Both the position numbers and the translations under genes were made by a program. The notes beneath the pieces were generated by a model. It had not been told where the DNA came from. It made no database searches and saw only the letters and a program-made list of their open reading frames with translations. A stretch of 64,000 nt of DNA. Source: Dictyobacter vulcani. GTDB taxonomy: Bacteria; Chloroflexota; Ktedonobacteria; Ktedonobacterales; Ktedonobacteraceae. Below, piece by piece: positions 26,839 to 36,997 of this stretch. Every line of letters begins with the position of its first letter. Position 1 is the first letter of the stretch. The stretch covers positions 2,046,001 to 2,110,000 of the forward strand of contig NZ_BKZW01000001.1 in the NCBI RefSeq assembly GCF_008974265.1. Reading direction: 5' to 3'.

Positions 26839-29813
26839 TCCTCGTTGAGGCGCAGGGTCATGGCCATTGAGGGACTAGAGACGATTCTGACCATCATGCC
26901 CAGCGCCAGGATACAGATCGCGACCAGCACGGCCAGACCAATGCCCAGTAGCGCCGGGATGATGATCTGGATGGGTGGTATGTTTTGCGCCAGGAAAAAC
27001 TGTTCATCCGTCAAGTCTTGTCCCGGTGCGCTGGTAAAGAGTAATGACGGTACAGCCATCCAGGAGAGGAGTGCGCCAAAAATGACGCCCAGGATGATCG
27101 AGGTGGCATAGATGATGCTCTGTTCCCAGCTCAGGGTGGTTGCAATATTGCGTGGCGAGGCCCCCAGGGCACGCAATAGCGCAAAGTTGGTCAGGCGATC
27201 ACGGGCACTTAACCAGGAAGCCACCAGGTTACCAACCAGTACCAGTAAGAGCGCGACGAGCGGACCCAATGCTAGCATCCCCATTACCTGCAAATAGAGT
27301 GGCTCTTGATGCAGACTCTCTACCAATAAGCGGCGATCATTTACAACACTGGCTCTGCTCTGTAAGGCAGTACGCAAAGCATGCAGAGCAGTGGGATTAT
27401 CGCTGGTCAGCAACCAGACGGTCGTTACTTGAAAGGCTGGCCGACCCTGGCGCCTCATGAGCAGGTTATATAGCCCTCCATAACTCTGTAGATCAACCAG
27501 AATGCCTGAGGGTGTCTTCTGGGTAGGAATCTGTTGTATCTTTGCCAGCACGCGAAAGTGGAAGGGCGTATCCGTATTGTTTGGATCCGTAAGCGAGAAT
27601 TTATCGTTGACCTTCAAGTGATAGCGTTGCCAGAAGGTTTCATCGATGATAGCGGGTATCTCTTTTTGGCTGCTCACCCCGGCACGCTGACTGATAAGTT
27701 GCTGCATTAAACTATGCAGCGACCGGGTACTGTTGTCCTGTGGCCAGGAGGCAGTGCTGTCATAGCTCTCGGCATCTACCGCCAGCAGATTAACTGTTTC
27801 CTGACTATCGCCAATCTCAGTAGTAGTACTGTACCCCAGTGAGGCGCTCTGAACACCCGGTAGCGACTGATATGACGAGAGTATATTCGGCGTACGTTCC
27901 AATCCTGTATTCGCTGGCAGCGTCGCCTGGAAGTCTGCTCCCACGGTATGCGCCGCCACATCATTGGCACGCTGGATCTGGGATGCATAGAAGATCAAAG
28001 CAAACATTGAGAAGGCGGTCACCAGCGAGAGCAACATGGTCATGCGTACCGCTTGCCGGGGTGAACGCGACAATTGTGCCAGCGCGACCATTGAGGAGGC
28101 TCCACGGCTACGCCTGGTCGCAATCCAGGATCCCAGACGCAATAGAGCGGGAAAGCAGCGCAGAAAGACCAGGATGGCCGCCAGAATCGTACAGATCGTG
28201 CGCGCTAACACCAGCGGCGAGAGCAGGAGTAGCCGTAATTTAGCATCCAGCACGTTGGTGTTGGTCAGATACATCGAGATCAGATAGCCTATGACCATCA
28301 ACACGATGGCCACCACATCCAGATTGAAGCGTAGCCAGAATGGCCGCTGACGGCTGCGACTGGACTCGCGCCGGATCGCCAGTACATCCAGTGCGGTAGT
28401 GCGATTGATGGCCAGCATCAATACGAGCGCGACCATCAGCACGGTGGCCAGCGCATACCAGCACACAGACAGCAGCAAGGACCAGTTATGCTGCAGCACG
28501 ATCCCAATCGCAGAATAATCCCGGGGTGCCAGCAGCAAGCGGCCCAGCAGGCGCGCGCCAGGTAAGGCCAACAGTGGCCCTACGATCAACGCCAGCAAGG
28601 CCAGGCTACCACCCTGAAGTAGCAAGGCCCCAAAGACCTGGCCACGACTGGCTCCACGGCTGCGCAGGATCGCCAGTGCTCCCGCCTGACGCTCGACCAG
28701 CAGGTCTGTCATCAGGGAGACAAAATAGAGCAATAGTAAAAAAATCACCACCATCAGGCCCATCGTAGGCAACTGAGCTATGGCTATCTGGGCTTGATAA
28801 TGATATAGGCTATCCTGCGGCTCGGTCACATGCACACTGGTCAGACCATAGCGCTGACTGAGAAGATCATTGAAACCGCCGGTGAACTGGTAGCGGCCCA
28901 GCGCCGCAATCAGCGGATCCAGATCATCTATTTGCAGAGTATCAGGATTCAACGCATCGTTCCAAGACACATGCAACGGATCGGATAGCGTGGTATAGCT
29001 GCCAGTCGTGTTCTGTCCCACCCCAGGCTCATCTGCCAGGGGAATCCAGTGTGCTAATGTGGAGACAAGGGTCTCGTTCGCGGTCAGCGCCGCATAGGTC
29101 ATGCGTTTATTAACAGCGACATTCGCATCTTGATGCAGCGGATCAAAGGCAATCCCGCGCCAATAAGGATCGTAAACGGGCGTCTGGATAATACCGATCA
29201 CCTTCAGCGAGATGGTGAGTTCTTTAACCAGAGCATAGTCACGCACCAGATCGACATGGACCTGCAAGCTGGAACCAATCGGAGCATGCAGTGCTTTGGA
29301 AGTCGCTTCAGTAATCGCAATCTCAATGGTGGGATCATCCACCTCATGAGCTTTGATGCGCGGCTGTGGTAGACTTCCTGCCAGCAACTTGAGGTGTGGC
29401 TGAGCTTGCGCTATATCACTACCATTAATAACCAGATTATCACCATTCACCCGGGGCTGCCTGCTTCCAGGTGATGTGACTAGCAACGGCAACAGACCGC
29501 TCGCCACCGTGAAACGCTCTTGTTTTGGATCCTCATAGCGCTTCATCAAAGTACCAGAACCACTGATAACCTCCTGCCAGGCCGCCTGGATGCGTGGCCA
29601 GAAAGGTCGGTCGAGATTACTGGTCATCACGAGATCAACATTGCTGGAACTCGCTCGCAGCTCGCTCCGCAGTCCAGCAGTCATGGCGATCTTCGCATAG
29701 ATCGGAGCCACACAGACAAAGGTCACCGCCACCACAATCCCTAATCCCACCACAAAGAGGAGGCCTTTAGTGCGCCTGAGTTGCCAGAAGGCTAATGTAA
29801 ACACCGAAGACAT
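26835..29813 (-). CDS. Large FtsX/MacB-type ABC transporter permease, downstream copy
   Basis: A 992-residue membrane protein of the FtsX-like permease superfamily. It has one N-terminal helix (~16-42), a large extracytoplasmic region (~43-345), a membrane core with the family segment LLVERQAGALAILRSRGASR (~375), another helix bundle, a second external region, and a last FtsX-like block (FALLRALGASPRNI ~885). The whole is a tandem duplication of the basic unit, as in LolE/MacB-like exporters of cell-envelope lipids, peptides or drugs. The neighbouring permease shares its layout and much of its sequence. No ATPase gene adjoins either, so the energising subunit must be elsewhere or shared. An AGAGAGAG site precedes the ATG. 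Confidence 0.9.
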   Translation of the reverse strand: MSSVFTLAFWQLRRTKGLLFVVGLGIVVAVTFVCVAPIYAKIAMTAGLRSELRASSSNVDLVMTSNLDRPFWPRIQAAWQEVISGSGTLMKRYEDPKQERFTVASGLLPLLVTSPGSRQPRVNGDNLVINGSDIAQAQPHLKLLAGSLPQPRIKAHEVDDPTIEIAITEATSKALHAPIGSSLQVHVDLVRDYALVKELTISLKVIGIIQTPVYDPYWRGIAFDPLHQDANVAVNKRMTYAALTANETLVSTLAHWIPLADEPGVGQNTTGSYTTLSDPLHVSWNDALNPDTLQIDDLDPLIAALGRYQFTGGFNDLLSQRYGLTSVHVTEPQDSLYHYQAQIAIAQLPTMGLMVVIFLLLLYFVSLMTDLLVERQAGALAILRSRGASRGQVFGALLLQGGSLALLALIVGPLLALPGARLLGRLLLAPRDYSAIGIVLQHNWSLLLSVCWYALATVLMVALVLMLAINRTTALDVLAIRRESSRSRQRPFWLRFNLDVVAIVLMVIGYLISMYLTNTNVLDAKLRLLLLSPLVLARTICTILAAILVFLRCFPALLRLGSWIATRRSRGASSMVALAQLSRSPRQAVRMTMLLSLVTAFSMFALIFYASQIQRANDVAAHTVGADFQATLPANTGLERTPNILSSYQSLPGVQSASLGYSTTTEIGDSQETVNLLAVDAESYDSTASWPQDNSTRSLHSLMQQLISQRAGVSSQKEIPAIIDETFWQRYHLKVNDKFSLTDPNNTDTPFHFRVLAKIQQIPTQKTPSGILVDLQSYGGLYNLLMRRQGRPAFQVTTVWLLTSDNPTALHALRTALQSRASVVNDRRLLVESLHQEPLYLQVMGMLALGPLVALLLVLVGNLVASWLSARDRLTNFALLRALGASPRNIATTLSWEQSIIYATSIILGVIFGALLSWMAVPSLLFTSAPGQDLTDEQFFLAQNIPPIQIIIPALLGIGLAVLVAICILALGMMVRIVSSPSMAMTLRLNED

Positions 29814-29829
29814 AGCTAAAACTCTCTCT

Positions 29830-32800
29830 CTAATCTTCGCTAATACGCAAGGTCATGGCCAACGAAGGTCTGGTGATCATGCGCAACATCATACCCAGAG
29901 CCAGTACACAGATCATAACCAGGATAGCCAGGCCGATCCCTAACAAGGCCGGCACCACAATCTGTACAGGAGGAATACTCTGGGCCAGATAAAACGCGTC
30001 GACATCGCTCTGCTGGGGTGGCGAACTGGTAAAGACCAGCACGGGCACCACCATCCATGAGAGGAGGGACCCGAAGATGGCGCCCAGCATAATCGCGACC
30101 GCATAGACGATCGCCTGCTCCCAGGCCAGAGTAGAGGTTATATTGCCGGGACTGGCCCCCAGAGCGCGCATAATCGCAAAATTGGTCAGGCGATCGCGGG
30201 CCTGCAGCCAGGAAGCGAGCAGACTTCCCATCAGCACCAGTAACAGCGCGACCAGCGGTCCCAGGGCCAGCACACCAATCAACTGCAAATATAATGGCTC
30301 TTTCTGCAAGTTATTCATCAGCTGGCGACGATCTGTAAAAGTGGCTAATTGGGTATTGCCACTGATCAACTCATGGCGAATTTCTGTCAGCCTGACAGGA
30401 TCATCGGTGGTACGTAACCAGAGCTGATTTAATGACAAAGGCTGGCTACCAACAATATTCACCACCCGGTTGTAGGCCTTTTGATAGGCCCGCAAATCAA
30501 CCAGGACGCCACCAGGAGGGGACTGGGTAGGAATATATTTAACGATCGCAATCACTTTAAAATAGATTACACCCTCCCCGCTGGGCGCGCCATTCAAGCC
30601 AAATTTACTGCCAACATTGAGATGATAGCTACTGGCTAGAGACTCATCAATGGCTGCCGGAACCAGCTTTTCGCTTTCCTCAGTCTTTCTTCCTTGCGCC
30701 AACTGCTGCATTAATTGTGGTAGCGACATCGAGGTATTATTCTCAGGCCAGTAGGCAACCTTTGGATACGTATCAGCATCCATGGCCAGAAAACGCACAT
30801 GTATTTCCTGATCCGCTACCTGTAGCTGGTCACTATAGCCAGCTGTGACGCCCTGCACACCTTTTAGCTTGCTATAGGTTTGAAGCTTTGTCGCCAGCGC
30901 AGCTGCGTCGGGCAAATCAAGAAAGGTGCCCGAGAAATCAGCGCCGACCGTCTGCGTCGCCACATCACTGGTGCGCTGGAATTGCGAGGAGGAAAAGACC
31001 AGCGCGAAAATGGCAAAGGCGGTTGCCAGTGCGAAGAGCAAGGCGATACGCAAGGATTGGCGCGGCGAACGTGCCAGTTGCGCAAAAGCCAGCATCGAAG
31101 CGGCCCCGCGACTGTACCGCGTTGCCCACCAGGAACACCAGCGCAACAGATAGGGGAATAAGCGCAGGAAAAGCAAGATAGCAGCGATAATGGTAAAGAC
31201 AGCTCGCGCCAGCACTAATGGCGAGAGTAATAACAACCGTAGCCGGGGATCAAGCACATCTGAATCGGTTAGATAGATTGAGAGCCCATAACCCACGATC
31301 ATCACCACGATCGCAAAAAAATCCAGACCAAAACGCAGCCAGAGTGGTTTGTGGGTAGCACGTCCTGACTCGCGTCGTAAAGCCAGGACATCAAACGCGG
31401 TCGCTTGATAGATCGCCACCGTCAACGTCAACACCACCACGATAACCGTCAGCACCGCATAGGGCAGGATCAACAACAGTGATTGCGACCAACGCAGCCA
31501 GATGTCACTAACCGCAGCATAATCCTGCCTCGGCAACATAATCCAGCTCAGTCCGGTTGCCACAAGCAGTGTGAGCAACGGCCCCAACAGCAAAGCCAGC
31601 AGGCACACACCTATGCCCTGACTCAGTAAAGCACCAAAGACCTGCCCCCGACTCCCACCACGGCTACGCACAATAGCCAGGGCAGCCGATTGCCGTTCTA
31701 CCAGCAGATCAGCCATCAAAGCCACAAAATACAGCAACAGACAAAAGATCGCAATTACCAGGCCCATAGCAGGTATCTGCAAAACGGCTAATTGACTTTG
31801 ATACGCCGTCAACCCATCCACCGGGACAAACGCATGGGTCTCTGAAATCCCATAATCTAGTAGCAAAATATTCGTGGGATAACGATGATCTTGAAATGTC
31901 TGCAACATCTGTACTAAATCCGCGAGTTGGTCGCTACTAATTTTCTGCGGATCTAAGGAAAAATACCAGTTAATTGTCAATGGATCCAGCAGCGGATGTT
32001 TGCCCTCTTCCGGCAGTGGATGTGTGGACGCTGGCACGCTATCAATATCACCTGTATCCGGGATCGGAGCGGTCTTAGGTTCATCGCGGGAAGGGATAAA
32101 ACCAGCATACGTCGAGACCAATGCGTCGTTGGAGGCCAGCGCCTTAAAGATAAAGGGTCCATCAGGCTTGTCAGCCACATAATTTTTATCCAGTGTACTT
32201 CCATGCCAGAAAGGATCATGCCCCTCAATGTTCTGGAAGATACCAACCACCTTCAAAGGGATGAGATGCCAGTCTGAACCTATACTACTCGCCGTTATCT
32301 TTCGGGTAGAGGCCCGCGTATATAGCATCGAACCAGGCGAAACCTGTAGATCGGCCGCCGTGTCTTTTGATAGCGCTATCTCGATCGTGCTATCGGGATC
32401 AGTATAGCTCTTGACCTGGGGAGTCGGCAGCCGACCCTGGAGCAACGTCAGATGCTTCCCACTGGCAGTCTGCACCATATCATTGCCTTCGAGCAACATT
32501 GTATCCTGAAGAGGCCTGACGTTACCGGCATCAGGATTGCGCGGATACAGTTGGAGTTGTCCACTCTCGATCTGTAGCTGATCTTTGCTACGGTCCAGCA
32601 ATTGACTAAATGGCCGCATGCCAATATCTGCAAAACCAGCAGTTACCGCCTGTATGCTTTCCCACCTAGGGACAGCATCCTTGCCGACAATCGAGATACT
32701 GCTATTTGCCGGGGTCGCATTAACAGCCTCCTGTAAGCCAGCATTGATTGCCACCTGCGTATACAGCGGAGCCACACAGACAAATACCACGGCCGTTAGC

Positions 32801-32925
32801 ACACCCAGACCAACGATGGTCAGCAACCCTTTAGTGCGCCGCAATTGCCACCAGGCCAATGGCAAAAAGGCCGGCAGCCACAATCGGCGCTCAGAAGTCT
32901 TTCCTCTCGGCATAGAGCGAGGCAT
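29830..32925 (-). CDS. Large FtsX/MacB-type ABC transporter permease, upstream copy
   Basis: A 1031-residue paralogue of the following gene, whose start lies 16 bases after its stop codon, so the two form an operon and probably a heterodimer. The same blocks are visible: an N-terminal helix after WWQLRRTKG, an external domain, LLVERQSAALAIVRSRGGSR in the middle, and NFAIMRALGASPGNI near the end. A basic N-terminus precedes the first helix. The start is the ATG at 32925, which has an AGGAAGG site; an upstream frame to 32973 lacks one. The external regions differ more than the membrane cores, as expected if the pair recognises substrate asymmetrically. Confidence 0.9.
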   Translation of the reverse strand: MPRSMPRGKTSERRLWLPAFLPLAWWQLRRTKGLLTIVGLGVLTAVVFVCVAPLYTQVAINAGLQEAVNATPANSSISIVGKDAVPRWESIQAVTAGFADIGMRPFSQLLDRSKDQLQIESGQLQLYPRNPDAGNVRPLQDTMLLEGNDMVQTASGKHLTLLQGRLPTPQVKSYTDPDSTIEIALSKDTAADLQVSPGSMLYTRASTRKITASSIGSDWHLIPLKVVGIFQNIEGHDPFWHGSTLDKNYVADKPDGPFIFKALASNDALVSTYAGFIPSRDEPKTAPIPDTGDIDSVPASTHPLPEEGKHPLLDPLTINWYFSLDPQKISSDQLADLVQMLQTFQDHRYPTNILLLDYGISETHAFVPVDGLTAYQSQLAVLQIPAMGLVIAIFCLLLYFVALMADLLVERQSAALAIVRSRGGSRGQVFGALLSQGIGVCLLALLLGPLLTLLVATGLSWIMLPRQDYAAVSDIWLRWSQSLLLILPYAVLTVIVVVLTLTVAIYQATAFDVLALRRESGRATHKPLWLRFGLDFFAIVVMIVGYGLSIYLTDSDVLDPRLRLLLLSPLVLARAVFTIIAAILLFLRLFPYLLRWCSWWATRYSRGAASMLAFAQLARSPRQSLRIALLFALATAFAIFALVFSSSQFQRTSDVATQTVGADFSGTFLDLPDAAALATKLQTYSKLKGVQGVTAGYSDQLQVADQEIHVRFLAMDADTYPKVAYWPENNTSMSLPQLMQQLAQGRKTEESEKLVPAAIDESLASSYHLNVGSKFGLNGAPSGEGVIYFKVIAIVKYIPTQSPPGGVLVDLRAYQKAYNRVVNIVGSQPLSLNQLWLRTTDDPVRLTEIRHELISGNTQLATFTDRRQLMNNLQKEPLYLQLIGVLALGPLVALLLVLMGSLLASWLQARDRLTNFAIMRALGASPGNITSTLAWEQAIVYAVAIMLGAIFGSLLSWMVVPVLVFTSSPPQQSDVDAFYLAQSIPPVQIVVPALLGIGLAILVMICVLALGMMLRMITRPSLAMTLRISED

Positions 32926-33239
32926 ACAAATATCCTTCCTGGTGTTAAAGCAGATATAAAGATGATATTGCAAAAAAACATATTCACATATATATAATGC
33001 ATCTTATTGGCAAAAACTCACACAATCCGACTCTCTACCCCAGAAAAGTCTGTTCGCGAACGTTTAGAAAAAGTAGCAAGGACTGCATAATCGACAATGA
33101 AAGGTCGAGATTAGTAGATAAGGGAAAAAATCCCTGATGTGCTATGGGGAAAACCGATCTGGCTCGCTACTTGCATATGTAATGGATCCAAAGCAGGTAG
33201 AAGTTTACGGAGCAATGTCGGAAGAGTTCGACCTTAGAC
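32926..33239. other. Gene-free region upstream of the permease pair
   Basis: No coding frame with a ribosome site. It should contain the permease promoter on the minus strand, which could not be fixed with confidence. A GTTCGCGAAC palindrome lies at about 33053-33062. A similar 10-mer is inside the MITE at 17112-17269. Confidence 0.4.
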
Positions 33240-33268
33240 TTGACGATACAGTGTGAATTCCATACAAT
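33240..33268 (+). promoter_or_regulatory. Sigma-70 type promoter of the MerR-like regulator gene
   Basis: TTGACG (33240-33245) and TACAAT (33263-33268) are separated by exactly 17 bases. Transcription would start about 55 bases before the GTG at 33331. This is one of the best promoter matches in the window. Confidence 0.7.
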
Positions 33269-33330
33269 CAAGCTACATATTGCGCATTTACTTATCGTCT
33301 TAAATAACCCCCATAGTCTCAGGAGGTATC

Positions 33331-33966
33331 GTGGTGACATCGCACACAGGTGAGGAGTGGCTCAGCTTGCGTGAGGCGGCTGAGTTGCTGGGCATGCATC
33401 CGGCAACTGTACGTCTCTGGGCGGATCGCAATGAGATTCCTTCGCGTCGTACCAGTGGCGGCCATCGCCGCTTTCGTCGTGCAGACATTGAGGAACGTGT
33501 ACGTCAGGAGGCTGTACCCAAGCCAGATCCAGCCTCAGTTCTACTGGTACAGAGCGTGCTTGGACGTGTGCGCTTTGCTTTTACCGATGGCACCCTCGAT
33601 ACCTTCCCCTGGTACCAACATTTTGATACAACGGCCCGCGATGCCTATCGCCGTCTGGGTAGACGTTTGCTGGATTTGATGCTGCGTGCCCTCAACGATG
33701 ATACCCACCATATTGATGATCTAAAAAAAGAAGCCATCGAACTGGGACGCGAATATGGCTCGATCACCTGGGCCTCACATGTTCCGGTCGCCGACGCTGT
33801 GCGGGCCTTCTTATACTTCCGCACCTTGATCGATGAAGGCATCCTTCAACTGGCCGAGGTTCGCAGTGGTCGAGATCATGATATCTTCTGGGTCGCAAGT
33901 TTTCAGCAGGTACAGGCCATCACCAATGAAATTTTGCCCGCCCTGATCGAGGCCGCACAAAGCTAA
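33331..33966 (+). CDS. MerR/excisionase-type DNA-binding regulator with unknown effector domain
   Basis: A 211-residue protein. Residues ~8-65 are a MerR/excisionase winged helix (LSLREAAELLGMHPATVRLW ... RTSGGHRRFRRADIE). The rest is an all-helical domain of about 130 residues containing LGRRLLDLMLRAL, EAIELGREYG and VPVADAVRAFLYFRTLI. It resembles sensor-type helical domains of the RsbR/RsbRD kind, but this is only a pattern resemblance. It has a strong AGGAGGT site and its own promoter. Two GTG codons in a row (33331, 33334) are possible starts. The gene precedes the PBP genes on the same strand, across a REP-containing gap. Confidence 0.82.
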   Translation: MVTSHTGEEWLSLREAAELLGMHPATVRLWADRNEIPSRRTSGGHRRFRRADIEERVRQEAVPKPDPASVLLVQSVLGRVRFAFTDGTLDTFPWYQHFDTTARDAYRRLGRRLLDLMLRALNDDTHHIDDLKKEAIELGREYGSITWASHVPVADAVRAFLYFRTLIDEGILQLAEVRSGRDHDIFWVASFQQVQAITNEILPALIEAAQS

Positions 33967-34088
33967 AAAGCATACATCAAAATGTATTTCTGGTACCCAC
34001 TGTGTTTCATCAAAATTATTCTATTGTTGCGAGACAATTGGCTTTTTCTAACGTCTTATATGTATAGATTAAGAAATAGTATGCCATT

Positions 34089-34135
34089 CAATTGTGTGAG
34101 CGAAGCTAGCCGCGTGTGAGCGGCGTTCACAATTG
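34089..34135. repeat. REP-like palindrome, copy A
   Basis: A 47-base imperfect palindrome with ends CAATTGTG/CACAATTG and the core GCTAGCCGCG. It is a reverse-strand copy of the family also found at 40913-40959, 53770-53816 and, interrupted, at 53836-54035. The ends differ by a C/T change from the CAATCGTG seen in the others. Confidence 0.75.
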
Positions 34136-34196
34136 CTTTTTCATAGTATGGGACATCTTGAGCAAAGCCTGAGCTCCAATTCATAAAGCGCATTCT

Positions 34197-34276
34197 CTTA
34201 TAAGACGTTTTTTGACACAGTCATGATCGAAGCGCTGTACAAATCCGCGCCCGTGACGAAAAATTCGTCTTATAAG
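34197..34276 (+). promoter_or_regulatory. Palindrome-flanked promoter region upstream of the first PBP
   Basis: CTTATAAGACG (34197-34207) and CGTCTTATAAG (34266-34276) are 11-bp inverted repeats, each with the self-complementary core CTTATAAG. A perfect -35 box TTGACA lies between them at 34212-34217, with TGTACA 18 bases on as a weak -10. A partial third copy (ACGTCTTATA) is near 34051. The layout suggests a regulator-controlled promoter for the PBP gene. Confidence 0.45.
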
Positions 34277-34355
34277 GCCATATAAATACTCATGAATGCG
34301 CACATATAGATAGAATTGTTTGCAACATTTCTTTGAGAGATAAGGGGTACCTCTT

Positions 34356-36971
34356 ATGGCGCTAGAACCACCAAATCCTGGAGATGCAAGACCGCCACGG
34401 CAGGGGGATTCAATACCTGATGCAGCGCGTCTGCGTGCATTGAAACGACAGGAACGAGCTGAACGAGCGCAACAGTATCTGGAACAGAAGCGCAGACGCC
34501 ATGAGCGTCTGGCGGCTCCTTCGCTTCCACCTACTAATAACCGTCAGCCAGGAAGAACAGGCCAGCGTAGGGTACCTCAACATATCGATACCACTGTCAC
34601 CCCCGCCAGAACATATCCTATCCAGGACGCAGATACGGATCTATATCCTCCTGTATCGCGTGAACTGATACCTGCACCAGGCAAACAGACACACCACAGA
34701 CACGTCATACAACATATCTCGCGCAAACATCTGCGCAGTGCACGCCATCAAAGCCGACATAGTTTTAATCGTTTCTGGCTGAGCATCTGCGGCATCGTCG
34801 GTACACTGTTCTTAATTATGCTCACCATCACGGGCGCAGGCACCTATGCAACCTATCGCTTTTATACCGACACAGGAGCAACGTATCAGCAACAAATCCT
34901 GTCCTTACACGATCTCACACCACGCGACAATCTAAAAATGTACGATAGCAAAGGCATCATGCTCTCACAGTTAGCGGACCAGGGACTGCATACGGAAGTT
35001 GCACTCAAGCAGGTCTCGCCTCTGTTCATCAATGCGATCGTAGCTACCGAGGATAAAAATTTCTGGAAAAACTCCGGCATTGACATCTTCCGCATCCTGC
35101 AGGCCGCGCTTCAAAATCTGCAACATGGTCGCGTCATCGAGGGTGGTAGCACCATCACACAACAGTTAATTAAAAATCTGCTGGTCGGCAGTGAAGCCAG
35201 TGTCCTGCGCAAGATGCAGGAAATTGTGCTGACTCCAGAGATCAATAACCACTACAGTAAAAACGATATTCTGGAAATGTATTTGAATACCATCTACTTT
35301 GGCCATCAAGCCTATGGCATCGATGCCGCCGCCACCATGTACTTTGGCCTGGTTGATCAACCCGGCAAGCCAGCGGCGGCCCAACTCGATCTGGCTCAGG
35401 CCGCCATGCTGGCCGGAATGCCCAGTTCTCCCGCCCTCTACGATCCAGCGCTCCATCCTAAGACAACTTTGAATCGCTTCAGCATCGTGCTGGATCTGAT
35501 GCTGCGTGAGGGCTATATCACTCAGGTGCAGGCGGATGATGCCATGAAAGAGGCTCAGAAACCTGGTTTCTTCAAAGGTGCGCCGAATCTCGGTGATCGG
35601 GCTCCACACTTCACGCAGTATGTGCTGCGCCAACTTGAGCAACAACTTAAATTGACACGGGCGCAACTCTCGCGCTCAGGATTGATGGTGTATACCACGC
35701 TGGACATCGGCTTGCAGGATAAAATCCAGCGCATCATGCAGCAACATATTGATGAATTGCAGGGCCATAATATCACCAACGCCGCCGAGGTGCTGATCGA
35801 TTATCATACCGGCGCGATCCGCTCGCTGCTGGGCAGTATCGATTATAATAGCAAGACCATCGATGGGAAGTTCGATGTCGCGACGATGGGGTATCGCCAA
35901 CCCGGCTCGTCTTTTAAGCCCTATGTCTATGCGACCGCGCTCGAACAGGGCTATACGCCCGCCCAGGCCATCGCGGATACGCCCCTGGTTATTCAGATGC
36001 CACCGGGCTCAAATCCAGCAACCTATGAGCCCAAGAATTATGATCAACTCTATCACGGCCATGTCACTTTACGCTGTGCACTGCAGAACTCGCTGAATAT
36101 CCCCGCCGTCAAAACGCTCCAGCATGTCGGTATTGCCAACTCGCTGAGAACAGCCAATGCGATGGGCATTACCCATCCCAAAGGCGAGGCTGGCTACTCA
36201 ATGGTGCTGGGTGGACTGGATGTCAATCTGTTGGAACACACTACAGCTTTTGGTGCCTTCGCCAATGGTGGCAGAACCTTCACGCCTTATGTCATCGAGA
36301 AAATCGTCACGACCTATGCGAAGAAAACTTCCAACCACCAGAGCAAAGAAGGCAAGCAGGCGATCTCACCCCAGGTCGCCTATATGATGTCCGATATTCT
36401 TAGCGACAATAACTCACGCCTGCCAGAATTCTTTGATTGCAATCCTTTACAGCTCTATGCCAATAGCACCAACCAATGCTATGCTGGCAATCGCGGCGCG
36501 ATTCGGCCTGCCGCCGCCAAGACAGGCACGACCAACGACTTCCGGGATAACTGGACCATGGGTTATACCACGGATTTTGTTATGGGTGTATGGGCTGGAA
36601 ACAATAACTATACCCCCATGTATGATGTCACCGGCGTGCAGGGTGCAGCGCCCATCTGGCATGACTCGATGCTCCAGGCCGAGGCGGGAAGACCTATCCG
36701 CGACTTTGTCAATCCTGGCGGCCTGGAAAAAGGTGAAATGACCTATCCAGATGGCATTCGGACCACCGATTGGTATCTACCAGGCCACTATCCTAGCTTT
36801 ATCCAGGCACCTACCGCCTTTCCATCTAACATTGCCACCGTAGTCCCTACGGATCCCGAACACCCGAAAGCAGAAAAACCGCCAGTCATTAACAGTCATC
36901 CTTATTGCAGCAACTTTAGCTTTGCCTTCCCAACCCCAAAGACCAGCGGCAGCAATCAAGGCTGGTGGTAA
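34356..36971 (+). CDS. Class A penicillin-binding protein (bifunctional), copy 1
   Basis: An 871-residue peptidoglycan polymerase and cross-linker. It has a charged cytoplasmic tail (~1-140), one membrane helix (~143-168), a GT51 transglycosylase domain with the catalytic Glu at about residue 231 (ATEDKNFW) and the GGSTITQQLIKN box, then a transpeptidase domain. In the latter the serine nucleophile is about residue 517 (GSSFKP), with SLN (QNSLNIP) and KTG at about 720 (AAKTGTTNDF). All active-site motifs are intact. The long tail is rich in Arg/Gln and may bind cell-cycle partners. The ATG follows an AAGGGG site. A paralogue follows 441 bases downstream. Confidence 0.95.
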   Translation: MALEPPNPGDARPPRQGDSIPDAARLRALKRQERAERAQQYLEQKRRRHERLAAPSLPPTNNRQPGRTGQRRVPQHIDTTVTPARTYPIQDADTDLYPPVSRELIPAPGKQTHHRHVIQHISRKHLRSARHQSRHSFNRFWLSICGIVGTLFLIMLTITGAGTYATYRFYTDTGATYQQQILSLHDLTPRDNLKMYDSKGIMLSQLADQGLHTEVALKQVSPLFINAIVATEDKNFWKNSGIDIFRILQAALQNLQHGRVIEGGSTITQQLIKNLLVGSEASVLRKMQEIVLTPEINNHYSKNDILEMYLNTIYFGHQAYGIDAAATMYFGLVDQPGKPAAAQLDLAQAAMLAGMPSSPALYDPALHPKTTLNRFSIVLDLMLREGYITQVQADDAMKEAQKPGFFKGAPNLGDRAPHFTQYVLRQLEQQLKLTRAQLSRSGLMVYTTLDIGLQDKIQRIMQQHIDELQGHNITNAAEVLIDYHTGAIRSLLGSIDYNSKTIDGKFDVATMGYRQPGSSFKPYVYATALEQGYTPAQAIADTPLVIQMPPGSNPATYEPKNYDQLYHGHVTLRCALQNSLNIPAVKTLQHVGIANSLRTANAMGITHPKGEAGYSMVLGGLDVNLLEHTTAFGAFANGGRTFTPYVIEKIVTTYAKKTSNHQSKEGKQAISPQVAYMMSDILSDNNSRLPEFFDCNPLQLYANSTNQCYAGNRGAIRPAAAKTGTTNDFRDNWTMGYTTDFVMGVWAGNNNYTPMYDVTGVQGAAPIWHDSMLQAEAGRPIRDFVNPGGLEKGEMTYPDGIRTTDWYLPGHYPSFIQAPTAFPSNIATVVPTDPEHPKAEKPPVINSHPYCSNFSFAFPTPKTSGSNQGWW

Positions 36972-36997
36972 AAAAAGCTGGTAGAAAGAGGGGTGGT

